A stretch of 64,000 bases of DNA, taken from the NCBI RefSeq assembly GCF_026107645.2, contig NZ_JAPCHV010000018.1:1-64000 (forward strand), in the 5' to 3' direction. Source of the DNA: Flavobacterium sp. MFBS3-15. Its GTDB lineage: Bacteria > Bacteroidota > Bacteroidia > Flavobacteriales > Flavobacteriaceae. The notes beneath the pieces were generated by a model. The model saw nothing but the letters and a program-made list of their open reading frames with translations. It ran no database searches and had not been told where the DNA came from. The position numbers were made by a program, and so were the translations under genes. This document shows positions 55,197 through 62,084 of the stretch, piece by piece (position 1 is the first letter of the stretch; each line of letters begins with the position of its first letter).

Positions 55197-55335
55197 GTTC
55201 CAAAAGTAGTGAACTTATGGTATATGCGGGGGTATTTTGCGGTACCTGCTGTATGATTTAAGGGCCACTACATGATGATTTTTGATGAAACAAAAGGGTA
55301 TAAAAGAGAAAATATTGTTTTTCAAATATATATTA

Positions 55336-55363
55336 TTGTTTTTCGATAATTTATTTATATTTG
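55336..55363 (+). promoter_or_regulatory. Promoter of the four-gene membrane array
   Basis: TTG (55336-55338), 17 bases, TATATTTG (55356-55363): the best consensus match in the window. It lies 17 bases before the ATG at 55381 and shows that the earlier in-frame Met codons (from 55282) lie upstream of transcription. Confidence 0.68.
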
Positions 55364-55380
55364 CATCAAAACCATTCGCC

Positions 55381-55836
55381 ATGATAAAATTTCGAATCTT
55401 AAATTATGCCGTCCTGATCATTGCAGCACTATGCATCCTGGCAGCGACCCTTTTTGGAATGATGCTTTTTGTCGAATATTCCAACCCTGAAATACTACTC
55501 TCCACAACGATGGTATTTGCAAAAATACTCTTGCTGGCCATATCCCTGTCCTTTATTAAACAGGCCTGCGGCATGTTCCTTCGGCACGGATATTTCAACA
55601 CCAAAAGCGCCCGTTACCTTACCGTCGGCGGCTATACCCTTGCAGCCTCGGCATTGACCACCCTTATACCCAATATGTTCTATATTTCAGACATCACAAG
55701 GGAAAGGGCCTCCTATTTCCTGATAGAAGTCATCTACGACATTACCGTCCTGCTTGTTGGTCTTGCCCTCCTCGGGGTTTCCGACATCGTTAAAAAGGGC
55801 ATCAACATCAAACTTGAAAATGACTTAACCATATAA
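55381..55836 (+). CDS. DUF2975-like membrane protein 1 of 4
   Basis: The start at 55381 was chosen from the promoter at 55336-55363. The 151-aa product has four hydrophobic helices: near 8-30 (VLIIAALCILAATLFGMMLF), 42-60 (FAKILLLAISLSFIKQACG), 82-100 and 118-138 (VIYDITVLLVGLALLGVSDI). A cytoplasmic tail ends KLENDLTI. The four-helix layout, the neighbour with an HTH, and the ENDLTI tail fit the DUF2975 family, which is usually paired with a YozG-type Cro/CI regulator. The function is unknown. It is the first gene of a run of five with gaps of only 3 bases or an overlap. Confidence 0.85.
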   Translation: MIKFRILNYAVLIIAALCILAATLFGMMLFVEYSNPEILLSTTMVFAKILLLAISLSFIKQACGMFLRHGYFNTKSARYLTVGGYTLAASALTTLIPNMFYISDITRERASYFLIEVIYDITVLLVGLALLGVSDIVKKGINIKLENDLTI

Positions 55837-55839
55837 ACC

Positions 55840-56337
55840 ATGAAACGACTGCCACTACTCCAACTGCTTACCAACATCCTTTTTATCCTTGTGATGGTCA
55901 TCATCATATTTGGCATACCGTGTCTGGCCATTGCCATCATTGCACCCGATAACATTCCATTTACCATAAATGGCATTGCTGCCGAAGACTGGGGTGCCGA
56001 CGGCTACATCGTATTTGTATCGAAGCTGCTCACAGCAGGATTTTGGGCCTATGCTCTCTACCTGTTCAAAACTGTATTAGGCCACTTCAAAAAGCAGCAG
56101 GTATTCCATGATAAAGTAATTGTGCTGCTGGACCAGACAGGCAAAGCGATACTCATAGGGTTTTGCTTTGACGTTGTACCGGAGTTCCTGTATGACGCCA
56201 TACGATTTGGCGACCTGAATTTTGAAATGAACACCTATACCTTCTTCGTGCTAATGCTCGGCCTGTTCTTCATCGTGCTTTCCGAAGTATTCCTGGTGGC
56301 AAAGGGCCTTAAAGAAGAAAACGACCTAAACGTATAA
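55840..56337 (+). CDS. DUF2975-like membrane protein 2 of 4
   Basis: The 165-aa product starts 3 bases after gene 1. Four hydrophobic helices: ~10-32 (NILFILVMVIIIFGIPCLAI), ~62-80 (LLTAGFWAYALYLFKTVLG), ~100-115 (GKAILIGFCFDVVPEFL) and ~133-155 (FFVLMLGLFFIVLSEVFLVA). A loop of about 25 polar residues (PDNIPFTINGIAAEDWGADG) should face the periplasm between helices 1 and 2. The tail GLKEENDLNV is a variant of the shared tail. It is a paralogue of its neighbours, and no enzymatic motif is visible. Confidence 0.85.
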   Translation: MKRLPLLQLLTNILFILVMVIIIFGIPCLAIAIIAPDNIPFTINGIAAEDWGADGYIVFVSKLLTAGFWAYALYLFKTVLGHFKKQQVFHDKVIVLLDQTGKAILIGFCFDVVPEFLYDAIRFGDLNFEMNTYTFFVLMLGLFFIVLSEVFLVAKGLKEENDLNV

Positions 56338-56340
56338 ATT

Positions 56341-56877
56341 ATGAGGCACCATATCAACATCATCGCGCTGGCCGTTCGCGTGGCCATGGCAGCAGCTTCC
56401 TGCATGGCAGTTTTCTACCTGGCAATGGGAGTTTTCTTCCATCTGGAAGACGGACATTTGTTAGTGAAGGATTTTTTCAGTGATTACTTCACATCCATCA
56501 CTTCCTCGGTACCCTACAGGAACAACGAATGGTTCGGGGCGGCTTTTTGCCTTATTTATGCCGGGCTGCTCATTTACTGCGTAACCGGCCTCAAGCGTTT
56601 CCACAGAAGCCTGAAGCGCATCAAAAAGGGCGGCATGTTCGAACCCGGCCAGGATGAGTCGTTCCGAAAGGCGGCGGCTACGGTGGTCATTTTCGCAAAG
56701 TCGAAGTACCTGCTGTTCGTTACCATGGGCAGCCTGCTGTATTTTGACCTCACCATCTTCTTCCGCGAGATACCCTCATTCCTGGCTGTGTACCTTATCG
56801 GGAAGTTCATCTACCTGATCTCGGGCATGGCAGAGAAAGGCACCTTCATACAGGAAGAGAACCAGCTAACAATATGA
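56341..56877 (+). CDS. DUF2975-like membrane protein 3 of 4
   Basis: The 178-aa product starts 3 bases after gene 2 with the same four-helix layout. Helix 1 is at ~8-30 (AVRVAMAAASCMAVFYLAMGV) and helix 2 near 67-83 (GAAFCLIYAGLLIYCVTGL). A basic loop (KRFHRSLKRIKKGGMF) and two more helices to about 165 follow. The tail is EKGTFIQEENQLTI. The ~45-aa region between helices 1 and 2 (HLEDGHLLVKDFFSDYFTSI) is larger than in genes 1-2. Its stop overlaps the next start (ATGA), which implies coupled translation. Confidence 0.85.
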   Translation: MRHHINIIALAVRVAMAAASCMAVFYLAMGVFFHLEDGHLLVKDFFSDYFTSITSSVPYRNNEWFGAAFCLIYAGLLIYCVTGLKRFHRSLKRIKKGGMFEPGQDESFRKAAATVVIFAKSKYLLFVTMGSLLYFDLTIFFREIPSFLAVYLIGKFIYLISGMAEKGTFIQEENQLTI

Positions 56878-57731
56878 TCATGAAAAAGAGACAACGCAAA
56901 GACAGGTTGGTTTCGAGGCTGTATTACATATCGGCGGGGCTGTTGGCCTTAGCCGGCGTACTGACAGCAGTAACATTGGCTTTTGACATTTTCCAGAAAG
57001 ACCCATACCGCAATTTTACCTTCATGCCCAACCATGTTACCGGCTACACCCTTCCGGTAAAGATGAATGTCATAACCTTTGATACGCTGGTAAGCTACGA
57101 ACGGCCGAAGATCGAAAACACTCCGTCCCATCGTGGTACTTTTATCTTAAAAACCGGAAGCAATTCCGAAACCGGACGGCTTGAAACGAATAACATCCTC
57201 AATGACCCGGATTACAACACAACCTTTATAACCCAATCGAAACAGGTGCATTCGGACGATGAATTCAATGTCGATATCGGTGAAATCGATATGGCTCCGT
57301 TATCTGCAGAAGGGTTTATCCTTGTCAGGCCCGACAGCTTATGGTTTACACTGCTACTGGCCATCCGGAATTACGCGACATACGCTGTGGTACTTTTTGT
57401 GCTGTTTTGGCTGATGCAGCTTTTCAAGAGGCTAAAGAATGACTTTACATTTAACGCTTCCCTTAGCCGCTCCATCTGGCTTATAGGCAACAGCCTGCTG
57501 CTGTACCAGTTTTTACTGCTTGTAACCGGGACAATCATTGAAAAATACATATCGTCAGTCATAATTACCGAAACAGCGGGAGACCTGTATAGCGGGAGAC
57601 AGATCATGAACCTCAGTGTGAGCTTTGGCGGTAGTATCATAATGCTTTTTTCAGGCCTTGCCCTGGTAGTGTTAAGCAAACTCCTCAACTACGGCTACGA
57701 GCTGCAGCAGGAAAACGACCTAACCATTTAG
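56874..57731 (+). CDS. DUF2975-like membrane protein 4 of 4, with large periplasmic insert
   Basis: The 285-aa product is about 110 residues longer than its neighbours. Helix 1 (YYISAGLLALAGVLTAVTLA) is followed by a ~130-aa polar, beta-like domain (~45-155; TLPVKMNVITFDTLVSYERP, DDEFNVDIGEIDMAPLSAEG) that should sit outside the inner membrane. Three more helices follow to ~270 (YATYAVVLFVLFWLMQLF, LLLYQFLLLVTGTII, GGSIIMLFSGLALVVLSKLL) and the shared tail ELQQENDLTI. The extra domain could be a ligand-sensing part of the set. It overlaps gene 3 and precedes the regulator gene by 3 bases. A second Met two codons in is an equally good start. Confidence 0.83.
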   Translation: MIMKKRQRKDRLVSRLYYISAGLLALAGVLTAVTLAFDIFQKDPYRNFTFMPNHVTGYTLPVKMNVITFDTLVSYERPKIENTPSHRGTFILKTGSNSETGRLETNNILNDPDYNTTFITQSKQVHSDDEFNVDIGEIDMAPLSAEGFILVRPDSLWFTLLLAIRNYATYAVVLFVLFWLMQLFKRLKNDFTFNASLSRSIWLIGNSLLLYQFLLLVTGTIIEKYISSVIITETAGDLYSGRQIMNLSVSFGGSIIMLFSGLALVVLSKLLNYGYELQQENDLTI

Positions 57732-57734
57732 CCT

Positions 57735-57959
57735 ATGCCCATTATCATCAATCTCGACGTAATGCTGGCCAAACGTAAAATGCGCAGCAACGAACTCGCC
57801 GACCGCGTGGGCATCACCACAGCCAACCTCTCCATCCTGAAAACCGGTAAGGCTAAGGCAATACGCTTCTCCACGCTCGAAGCGATATGCGAAGTGCTGG
57901 AATGCCAGCCGGGGGATATCATGGAGTTTATTTCGGAAGTGGAGGAGAATAAGTTGTAG
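57735..57959 (+). CDS. Cro/CI (XRE, YozG-type) transcriptional regulator
   Basis: The 74-aa product is essentially one DNA-binding domain. IINLDVMLAKRKMRSNELAD starts it, RVGITTANLSILKTGKAKAI covers helices 2-3 with the recognition helix, and RFSTLEAICEVLECQPGDIM closes the fold, followed by a short acidic tail (EFISEVEENKL). It is the last gene of the DUF2975-like run, 3 bases after gene 4. Such regulators accompany DUF2975 proteins in many Firmicutes and Bacteroidota and are presumed to answer to them. The gene is followed directly by a 31-bp phased repeat, and its 3' half is duplicated at 58995-59120 and, more decayed, at 60401-60475. Confidence 0.94.
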   Translation: MPIIINLDVMLAKRKMRSNELADRVGITTANLSILKTGKAKAIRFSTLEAICEVLECQPGDIMEFISEVEENKL

Positions 57960-57963
57960 CTGC

Positions 57964-58087
57964 TAACCGGAAAAATTTGCCATACACATATAATTAGCAG
58001 GAAAAATTTGCTCCCAAACCCGATTTAGCGGCAAAAATTTTCCAAAAACAGGGAGTTAGACGGAAAAATTTTCTTGCTGAGTCCTTT
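57964..58087 (+). repeat. 31-bp tandem repeat, four units
   Basis: Units begin at 57964, 57995, 58026 and 58057, exactly 31 bases apart. Each starts TAnCnGnAAAAATTTnC (positions 1-17), followed by a variable 14-base part. 31 bp is close to three helical turns, so the A-tracts are phased. It lies 4 bases after the regulator stop. Confidence 0.8.
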
Positions 58088-58088
58088 T

Positions 58089-58256
58089 TTAACCACAAGG
58101 AACACAAAGTCTTTCACAAAGGGCACGATGGAATATCACTCTTAAAAGAGCACAAAGCGAAGCGTAACCCTCTGTGGCCTTTATGCATACAGCTTTGTGG
58201 CCTCAGTGAAATTCTTCGTGCGCTTTGTGGTAAAATTGAAAACCACTTGTGGTTAA
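58089..58256. repeat. TTAACCACA-ended element, copy in duplicated segment 1
   Basis: Perfect 11-bp ends (TTAACCACAAG and CTTGTGGTTAA) enclose 146 bases with internal complementary CACAAAGCG/CGCTTTGTG stretches. It is non-coding, with the same terminal motif as at 32152-32291. Confidence 0.7.
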
Positions 58257-58300
58257 TATTCTTCAAATTCATTACTTTAGGCCTGTAATACATTCCGCAC

Positions 58301-58411
58301 ATGAAACCTTTAAAAACAGCCCTCCTTCTTTGCTCATTCGTTTTCCTTATTTCCTGCAAGGGTGAAAAGGAATCCGAAAACGTAACACCCAACTCTGTTC
58401 TGCTATTATAG
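58301..58411 (+). pseudogene. Truncated first copy of the lipoprotein gene
   Basis: The first 31 codons or so (MKPLKTALLLCSFVFLISC then KGEKESENVT) match the intact gene at 59432-60064 almost exactly, including the lipobox Cys19. After that the sequence diverges and stops at TAG 58409-58411 (36 aa). It is the remains of the first copy of a tandem duplication. A short lipopeptide could in principle still be made. Confidence 0.82.
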
Positions 58412-58434
58412 CCCACAACTAAAACAAATCAGAA

Positions 58435-58986
58435 TTGAAAAAGAATCTTATAAATCCTTCGGAAGAACATAAACTATTTGGCGACACGATTCTGGATTTG
58501 ATTAGCCCTGAAATCGAAAAGTTTGGATTCGAAACGCATCGCATAAAAATTGAAAAATACTTTACCGAGATTGTTTTTAGAAAAGATAAGCAGTACATCA
58601 AAGTTTCAGGAACTACATATCTTACAGATTATCCTTACCATTACAACATTGTATTGGGTGAGGGCTATAGCGACAACTTTTTGGAATCAGATTGGAATTC
58701 AATAGCCCTTTGGCGGTTAAAATCTTTAACTGACCCCGAAACAAATACCAACGAATTTGCTTTTCCTTTTGGGGATGAAGTTAGGTTTAGCATTGCTAAT
58801 GCATGCAGAGAGATAATACAATATGCAGAACCATTTTTGCAGGGAGACCTAACTTTGTTCTTAAAAGCCAGATCGGAGCACAACAGAATCAGAGAACCTT
58901 ATAAAATTTATAAGCGTGATGCAAATGGAAATTATACGACAAGTTACGAGCCAAATAGTGTCGCGCTAAAGAAAAAATACAGTTAG
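58435..58986 (+). CDS. Orphan gene inserted between duplicated segments, 183 aa
   Basis: The gene starts with TTG at 58435 (MKKNLINPSEEHKLFGD). No signal or membrane segment is seen. The product is soluble, rich in charged and aromatic residues, with segments such as FGFETHRIKIEKYFTEIVFR, YHYNIVLGEGYSDNFLESDW and FGDEVRFSIANACREIIQYA. No family is recognised. The DNA is more AT-rich than the flanking duplicated segments, and the gene occupies the place where the rest of lipoprotein copy 1 and the first half of regulator copy 2 should be. So it arrived by replacement or insertion. The size and style are compatible with immunity or addiction-type cargo, but nothing proves it. Confidence 0.72.
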   Translation: MKKNLINPSEEHKLFGDTILDLISPEIEKFGFETHRIKIEKYFTEIVFRKDKQYIKVSGTTYLTDYPYHYNIVLGEGYSDNFLESDWNSIALWRLKSLTDPETNTNEFAFPFGDEVRFSIANACREIIQYAEPFLQGDLTLFLKARSEHNRIREPYKIYKRDANGNYTTSYEPNSVALKKKYS

Positions 58987-58994
58987 ACATTACG

Positions 58995-59120
58995 ATCCTG
59001 AAAATAAAGAAAGCCAAGGCAATCCGCTTTTCGGCCCTCGAAGCGATTTGCGAAGTGCTGGACTGCCAGCCGGGGGACATCATGGAATTCATTTCGGATG
59101 TGGAGGAGAATAAATTGTAG
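58995..59120 (+). pseudogene. 3' half of a second copy of the XRE regulator gene
   Basis: A 42-codon remnant reads ILKIKKAKAIRFSALEAICE then VLDCQPGDIM and ends EENKL with TAG. It aligns with the last 42 codons of 57735-57959 with few changes. The first helices, including most of the recognition region, are missing. It is followed by the same non-coding sequence as the intact gene. Confidence 0.88.
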
Positions 59121-59124
59121 TTGC

Positions 59125-59217
59125 TAACCGGAAAAATTCGCCTCTAAACCCGAATTAACAGCAAAAATTCTCCAAAAACAGGGAGTTAGACGGAAAAATT
59201 TTCTTGCTGAGTCCTTT
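59125..59217 (+). repeat. 31-bp tandem repeat, three units (second segment)
   Basis: Units begin at 59125, 59156 and 59187, again exactly 31 bases apart, and match units 1/2, 3 and 4 of the array at 57964. Loss or gain of exactly one unit distinguishes the two copies. Confidence 0.8.
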
Positions 59218-59218
59218 T

Positions 59219-59388
59219 TTAACCACAAGGAACACAAAGTCTTTCACAAAGGGCACGATGAAATATCACTCTTAAAAGAGCACAAAGCGAAGCGTAACCC
59301 TCTGTGGCCTTTATGCATACAGCTTTGTGGCCTCCGTGAAATTCTTCGTGCGCTTTGTGGTAAAATTGAAAATCACCTGTGGTTTAAT
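59219..59388. repeat. TTAACCACA-ended element, copy in duplicated segment 2
   Basis: It is nearly identical to 58089-58256, but its right end has decayed (CCTGTGGTTTAA), so the terminal repeats are no longer perfect. Confidence 0.68.
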
Positions 59389-59431
59389 ATTCTCCAAATT
59401 TATTACTTTAGTCCTGTAATCCAGTCCTCAC

Positions 59432-60064
59432 ATGAAACCTTTAAAAACAGCCCTCCTTCTTTGCTCATTCGTTTTCCTTATTGCCTGCAAGGGTGAAAAG
59501 GAACCCGAAAACGCAACGGCTACTAAAGCCGAAACCCGGGAAGCCGACCCGGACAGGCAGGAAATTACCAGGCTGGTAAAAGACGTGTACAAATGGCAAG
59601 ACACGGTAAAAACACACAACACATTCCGGTCATTCATGAAGGACAGCATGATTGTGGGCTATGACCCCATTGAGCAAAGCCTTTATAGAGTTCAAATGGA
59701 TAAGTCAGGGCTTTTTGCCACCGAATTCATGGATAACATGGGCAGGATATTCAATAAGCAGGATGAATTGCTTCGCAGCGGTGAAGCCGAATGGCATGAG
59801 GGAGACATGCCTCCTTTTGGCGGGTCGGATGTCAACCCTTGGTGCAGATGCCAGGACCGTCCAACGGATGATTTTGACAAGATACATGTAGTCGTCGAAA
59901 AAATGACTGCCGATACCGCAACACTCTACTGGAACTGGAAGGGCTTTGGCAAAGACTGGGAACAGGAGCATTACCACATAAGGGTTGTAAAGGAAAAAGG
60001 CAAGTGGAAAATTGCCTGGATGGAAGGCTGGGATTATGAGACAAATGTAAGGTTGGTTTTTTAA
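59432..60064 (+). CDS. Hypothetical lipoprotein, 210 aa (intact copy)
   Basis: A lipoprotein signal (MKPLKTALLLCSFVFLIAC, Cys19) is followed by a polar linker and a mixed alpha/beta domain (~45-210) with DRQEITRLVKDVYKWQDTVK, GGSDVNPWCRCQDRPTDDFD and TATLYWNWKGFGKDW. The end, KGKWKIAWMEGWDY, resembles the closing strands of NTF2-like/DUF-type periplasmic domains in Bacteroidota, but this is only an impression. It lies 5 bases before the next gene, so the two form a unit. Its first ~32 codons and leader are duplicated at 58301. Confidence 0.82.
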   Translation: MKPLKTALLLCSFVFLIACKGEKEPENATATKAETREADPDRQEITRLVKDVYKWQDTVKTHNTFRSFMKDSMIVGYDPIEQSLYRVQMDKSGLFATEFMDNMGRIFNKQDELLRSGEAEWHEGDMPPFGGSDVNPWCRCQDRPTDDFDKIHVVVEKMTADTATLYWNWKGFGKDWEQEHYHIRVVKEKGKWKIAWMEGWDYETNVRLVF

Positions 60065-60069
60065 TACTC

Positions 60070-60312
60070 ATGGCTAAGTTTGTAGTCGGGATAATCGTTT
60101 GTTTAGCGCTCATAGCATTAAGTGTTTATGCCATAGTCAATAACGGGGTAAGCCTTCGATATGAAGTCGAAAATCCCGGAGATTGCATTTCTTTATCATC
60201 TGAGACTGACCTCTGCCTTACCGCAAATATCCTGAGAGGAATGGTAATTTTGGGTATTATTGGAGGATGTTATTTTACTTACAGGTTAAATTTACGCAAG
60301 CAAAGAGTTTAA
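60070..60312 (+). CDS. Small two-helix membrane protein, 80 aa
   Basis: The 80-aa product has helix 1 at ~4-23 (FVVGIIVCLALIALSVYAIV) and helix 2 at ~55-70 (GMVILGIIGGCYFTYRL), joined by a ~30-aa loop with two Cys (DCISLSSETDLCL) that may form a disulfide outside the membrane. It ends with a basic tail (NLRKQRV). It starts 5 bases after the lipoprotein gene and is probably co-transcribed with it. No family is recognised. Confidence 0.68.
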   Translation: MAKFVVGIIVCLALIALSVYAIVNNGVSLRYEVENPGDCISLSSETDLCLTANILRGMVILGIIGGCYFTYRLNLRKQRV

Positions 60313-60361
60313 CTCAGTTCTTTATCCAGCCATGCCCAGACCGAATTTTCTTTACCGTGGC
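60313..60361 (-). pseudogene. Remnant of the 3' end of a 60973-61518-like gene
   Basis: On the minus strand the bases match the last ~16 codons of the gene at 60973-61518 at roughly 80% identity by eye. With one base shifted they read NSVWAWLDKELS, against NSVWVRLDKEMS. This shows that a second copy of that gene once lay here. Confidence 0.65.
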
Positions 60362-60400
60362 GCTTCGACTGATCCCTTGTCTTGAGAACAGGAAAGAAAG

Positions 60401-60475
60401 GCGATATGCAACGTGCGGAATGCCAGCCAGGAGACATCATGGTGTTTTTTCGGATGGTAAAATAATAATATAATA
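60401..60475 (+). pseudogene. Third, decayed remnant of the XRE regulator 3' end
   Basis: The frame ECQPGDIMVFFRMVK with a stop follows a one-base-shifted copy of the GCGATATGC...GTGC segment. It matches the end of 57735-57959. It is evidence for a third unit of the duplication in this zone. Confidence 0.7.
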
Positions 60476-60478
60476 GCT

Positions 60479-60946
60479 ATGTCAATATTTTCAAACAAAC
60501 AGCACTTTTTACACAGTCGAGTCACCTACATGGAATCAATTGGTATTTTAGGAAACGACCATTTCATAAACTTATTGAGTAATCTTAAATTTGGCACATC
60601 CGGCTCTTATTATAAAACAGACCATTCAACGATTGACTGGGATAAAACTTCAAATCACCACCAATTTTTCTTCGATTATGAAGGAGATGAACAATTAATT
60701 GAAAGTTGGCTAAAGGAAAGTGAACTCAAAGATCATGAGTATCTACTCACATGGCTGAGTTGGGACGACCCGATTATTAAAATAAAAACCTCTGAATTCA
60801 TCCGGGAATGGGAGTGGTTTTATATAGCAAGCGTTGAAGGAATGATAATCATAACAGAAGATGGCAAAAAAATTTTAGAATTTACTGACGACTATAAATA
60901 CCATTTAAACAGCAATTTTGAAATAAGGCCAAATTCTAAAAAATAA
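60479..60946 (+). CDS. Orphan hypothetical protein, 155 aa
   Basis: A soluble, Trp/Tyr/Asp-rich protein beginning MSIFSNKQHFLHSRVTYMES. It contains LNLKF-type strands, HHQFFFDYEGDEQLIESWLK, LLTWLSWDDPIIKIKTSEFI and a C-terminal MIIITEDGKKILEFTDDYKY. No signal peptide or membrane segment is present. AT-rich composition, lack of relatives in the window and the position right after a regulator remnant resemble the orphan at 58435-58986. No function is recognised. Confidence 0.68.
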   Translation: MSIFSNKQHFLHSRVTYMESIGILGNDHFINLLSNLKFGTSGSYYKTDHSTIDWDKTSNHHQFFFDYEGDEQLIESWLKESELKDHEYLLTWLSWDDPIIKIKTSEFIREWEWFYIASVEGMIIITEDGKKILEFTDDYKYHLNSNFEIRPNSKK

Positions 60947-60972
60947 TTTAGCAAAAAAACTTTTCCCCCTTA

Positions 60973-61518
60973 TTAACTCATCTCCTTATCCAGCCGTACC
61001 CAAACTGAATTGTTCTTTATTGTAGCATCGAGCAAGGGCACATTCAGCCCAATGGCAATCTTCCGTGCAACTTTCAGGCATACTTCGGCATTGTAATCGG
61101 CAAAAACAGTTAAGTGTCGGTTGCCCTCCTGCCACACATTGACATTGTAACATCCGGTAACTTCACCATCTTCATCCCTGTGCAATTGGTAAAAGACCGA
61201 TACATACTCTGTTTCCGGAAGCGGTTTCCATCCTCGCGTCAAATGCAGCGTGCCGAGGGAAGATTCAAAACGATATTTTGTACGGCAATAGCGTACCCTA
61301 AAGCGATCCTCAGCATAATTATCGAATGCAAGCAAGCCAAAAATCAGTATAAGGAGCGCTCCCCCAAAATAATGACCTAAAGATGGGGAGTACCAATAAC
61401 AGTAGGCCGTTAAGCCAACCGAACCAAGCAAAAGCAACAGTGACATCAACCGTCTGAATATCGCCGAAGTGCCAGTATTTTCTAAAACGACTATGACATC
61501 CTGTTCTTTGTATTGCAT
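60973..61518 (-). CDS. Hypothetical membrane protein with two N-terminal helices
   Basis: The start at 61518 gives 181 aa (MQYKEQDVIVVLENTG). Five further codons upstream (61533) fall in the terminator hairpin of the neighbouring gene. Two helices lie at ~24-42 (RLMSLLLLLGSVGLTAYCYW) and ~49-66 (YFGGALLILIFGLLAF). They are followed by a ~110-aa cytoplasmic, beta-rich domain (RVRYCRTKYRFESSLGTLHL, YNVNVWQEGNRHLTVFADYN), which looks like a PH-like or DUF-type domain. The function is unknown. The 3' end of a lost second copy is at 60313-60361. Confidence 0.72.
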   Translation of the reverse strand: MQYKEQDVIVVLENTGTSAIFRRLMSLLLLLGSVGLTAYCYWYSPSLGHYFGGALLILIFGLLAFDNYAEDRFRVRYCRTKYRFESSLGTLHLTRGWKPLPETEYVSVFYQLHRDEDGEVTGCYNVNVWQEGNRHLTVFADYNAEVCLKVARKIAIGLNVPLLDATIKNNSVWVRLDKEMS

Positions 61519-61531
61519 ACCGCAATAATAC

Positions 61532-61560
61532 AAAAAAGCCCCTTCAAATTGAAGGGGCTA
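61532..61560 (-). terminator. Terminator of the 61577-61999 gene
   Basis: On the minus strand AGCCCCTTCAA pairs with TTGAAGGGGCT around AT, followed by TTTTTTG, 17 bases after the stop codon. Confidence 0.9.
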
Positions 61561-61576
61561 TGCTTATAAAAGATCT

Positions 61577-61999
61577 TTATTGCTTTTCTAGCAGCGTGAG
61601 GTGTGGCATTGTTTCACCCTCCCCGATATCCATATCAGCTACCATATAGAGCCTTGTTTTTTTGTAAATGGTAAAAGATTGGTCTTCATATTCCGGAGTG
61701 TCAAAATCAAGGATTATAGTTTTCCCGGATTTCTTCCACTTCCCGGTATCACTAACCGGCCCAACTTTACAAGCATTTAAGGTACGGGTAAAAGTATTGT
61801 CCTGCCTTAATTCTAATGTCTCATCTTTTACTCCCAGGAACAAAAAATTCATATATCCCTGTGAATACATAATGGCCGTTTTCTCGCCAAATGTAGGATT
61901 TTTACTTACATATACACCCGTCAGGTCATCTTCACCGCCCGAAAACGGAAAAAGGATAATGGCGAAGCTTATTAGAAACAGTGAGAAATATACCTTCAT
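61577..61999 (-). CDS. Hypothetical secreted lipocalin-like protein, 140 aa
   Basis: The 140-aa product has an N-terminal hydrophobic signal (MKVYFSLFLISFAIILFPF) and an acidic start of the mature part (SGGEDDLTGVYVSKNP). Strands then alternate: ETLELRQDNTFTRTLNACKV, GKWKKSGKTIILDFDTPEYE, TRLYMVADMDIG. The G-x-Y then DNTF...GKWKKSGKTI pattern is typical of small lipocalin-like proteins in Bacteroidota. It is probably periplasmic; the ligand is unknown. It is a single gene between two terminators of similar sequence. Confidence 0.75.
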   Translation of the reverse strand: MKVYFSLFLISFAIILFPFSGGEDDLTGVYVSKNPTFGEKTAIMYSQGYMNFLFLGVKDETLELRQDNTFTRTLNACKVGPVSDTGKWKKSGKTIILDFDTPEYEDQSFTIYKKTRLYMVADMDIGEGETMPHLTLLEKQ

Positions 62000-62032
62000 G
62001 GCTTATTGATTTGATGCTGAGTTAAATATACA

Positions 62033-62062
62033 AAAAAAAGCCCCTTCAAATCGAAGAGGCTA
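62033..62062 (-). terminator. Terminator of atpD-atpC
   Basis: On the minus strand AGCCTCTTC pairs with GAAGGGGCT (one mismatch-type pair) around GATTT, followed by TTTTTTTTG, 23 bases after the atpC stop. Confidence 0.85.
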
Positions 62063-62084
62063 TTTATATTTTCACCGGCTGAAC

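Noticed and set aside
55282..55380. Longer start for the first membrane protein of the array
   Set aside because: The near-perfect promoter (55336-55363) lies inside this extension, so the start at 55381 is preferred.
57964..58087. 31-bp repeats as a CRISPR array
   Set aside because: The conserved core is ~17 bases with only ~14 bases between, the repeats are degenerate, and no cas genes are present. Spacing and conservation fit phased sites better.
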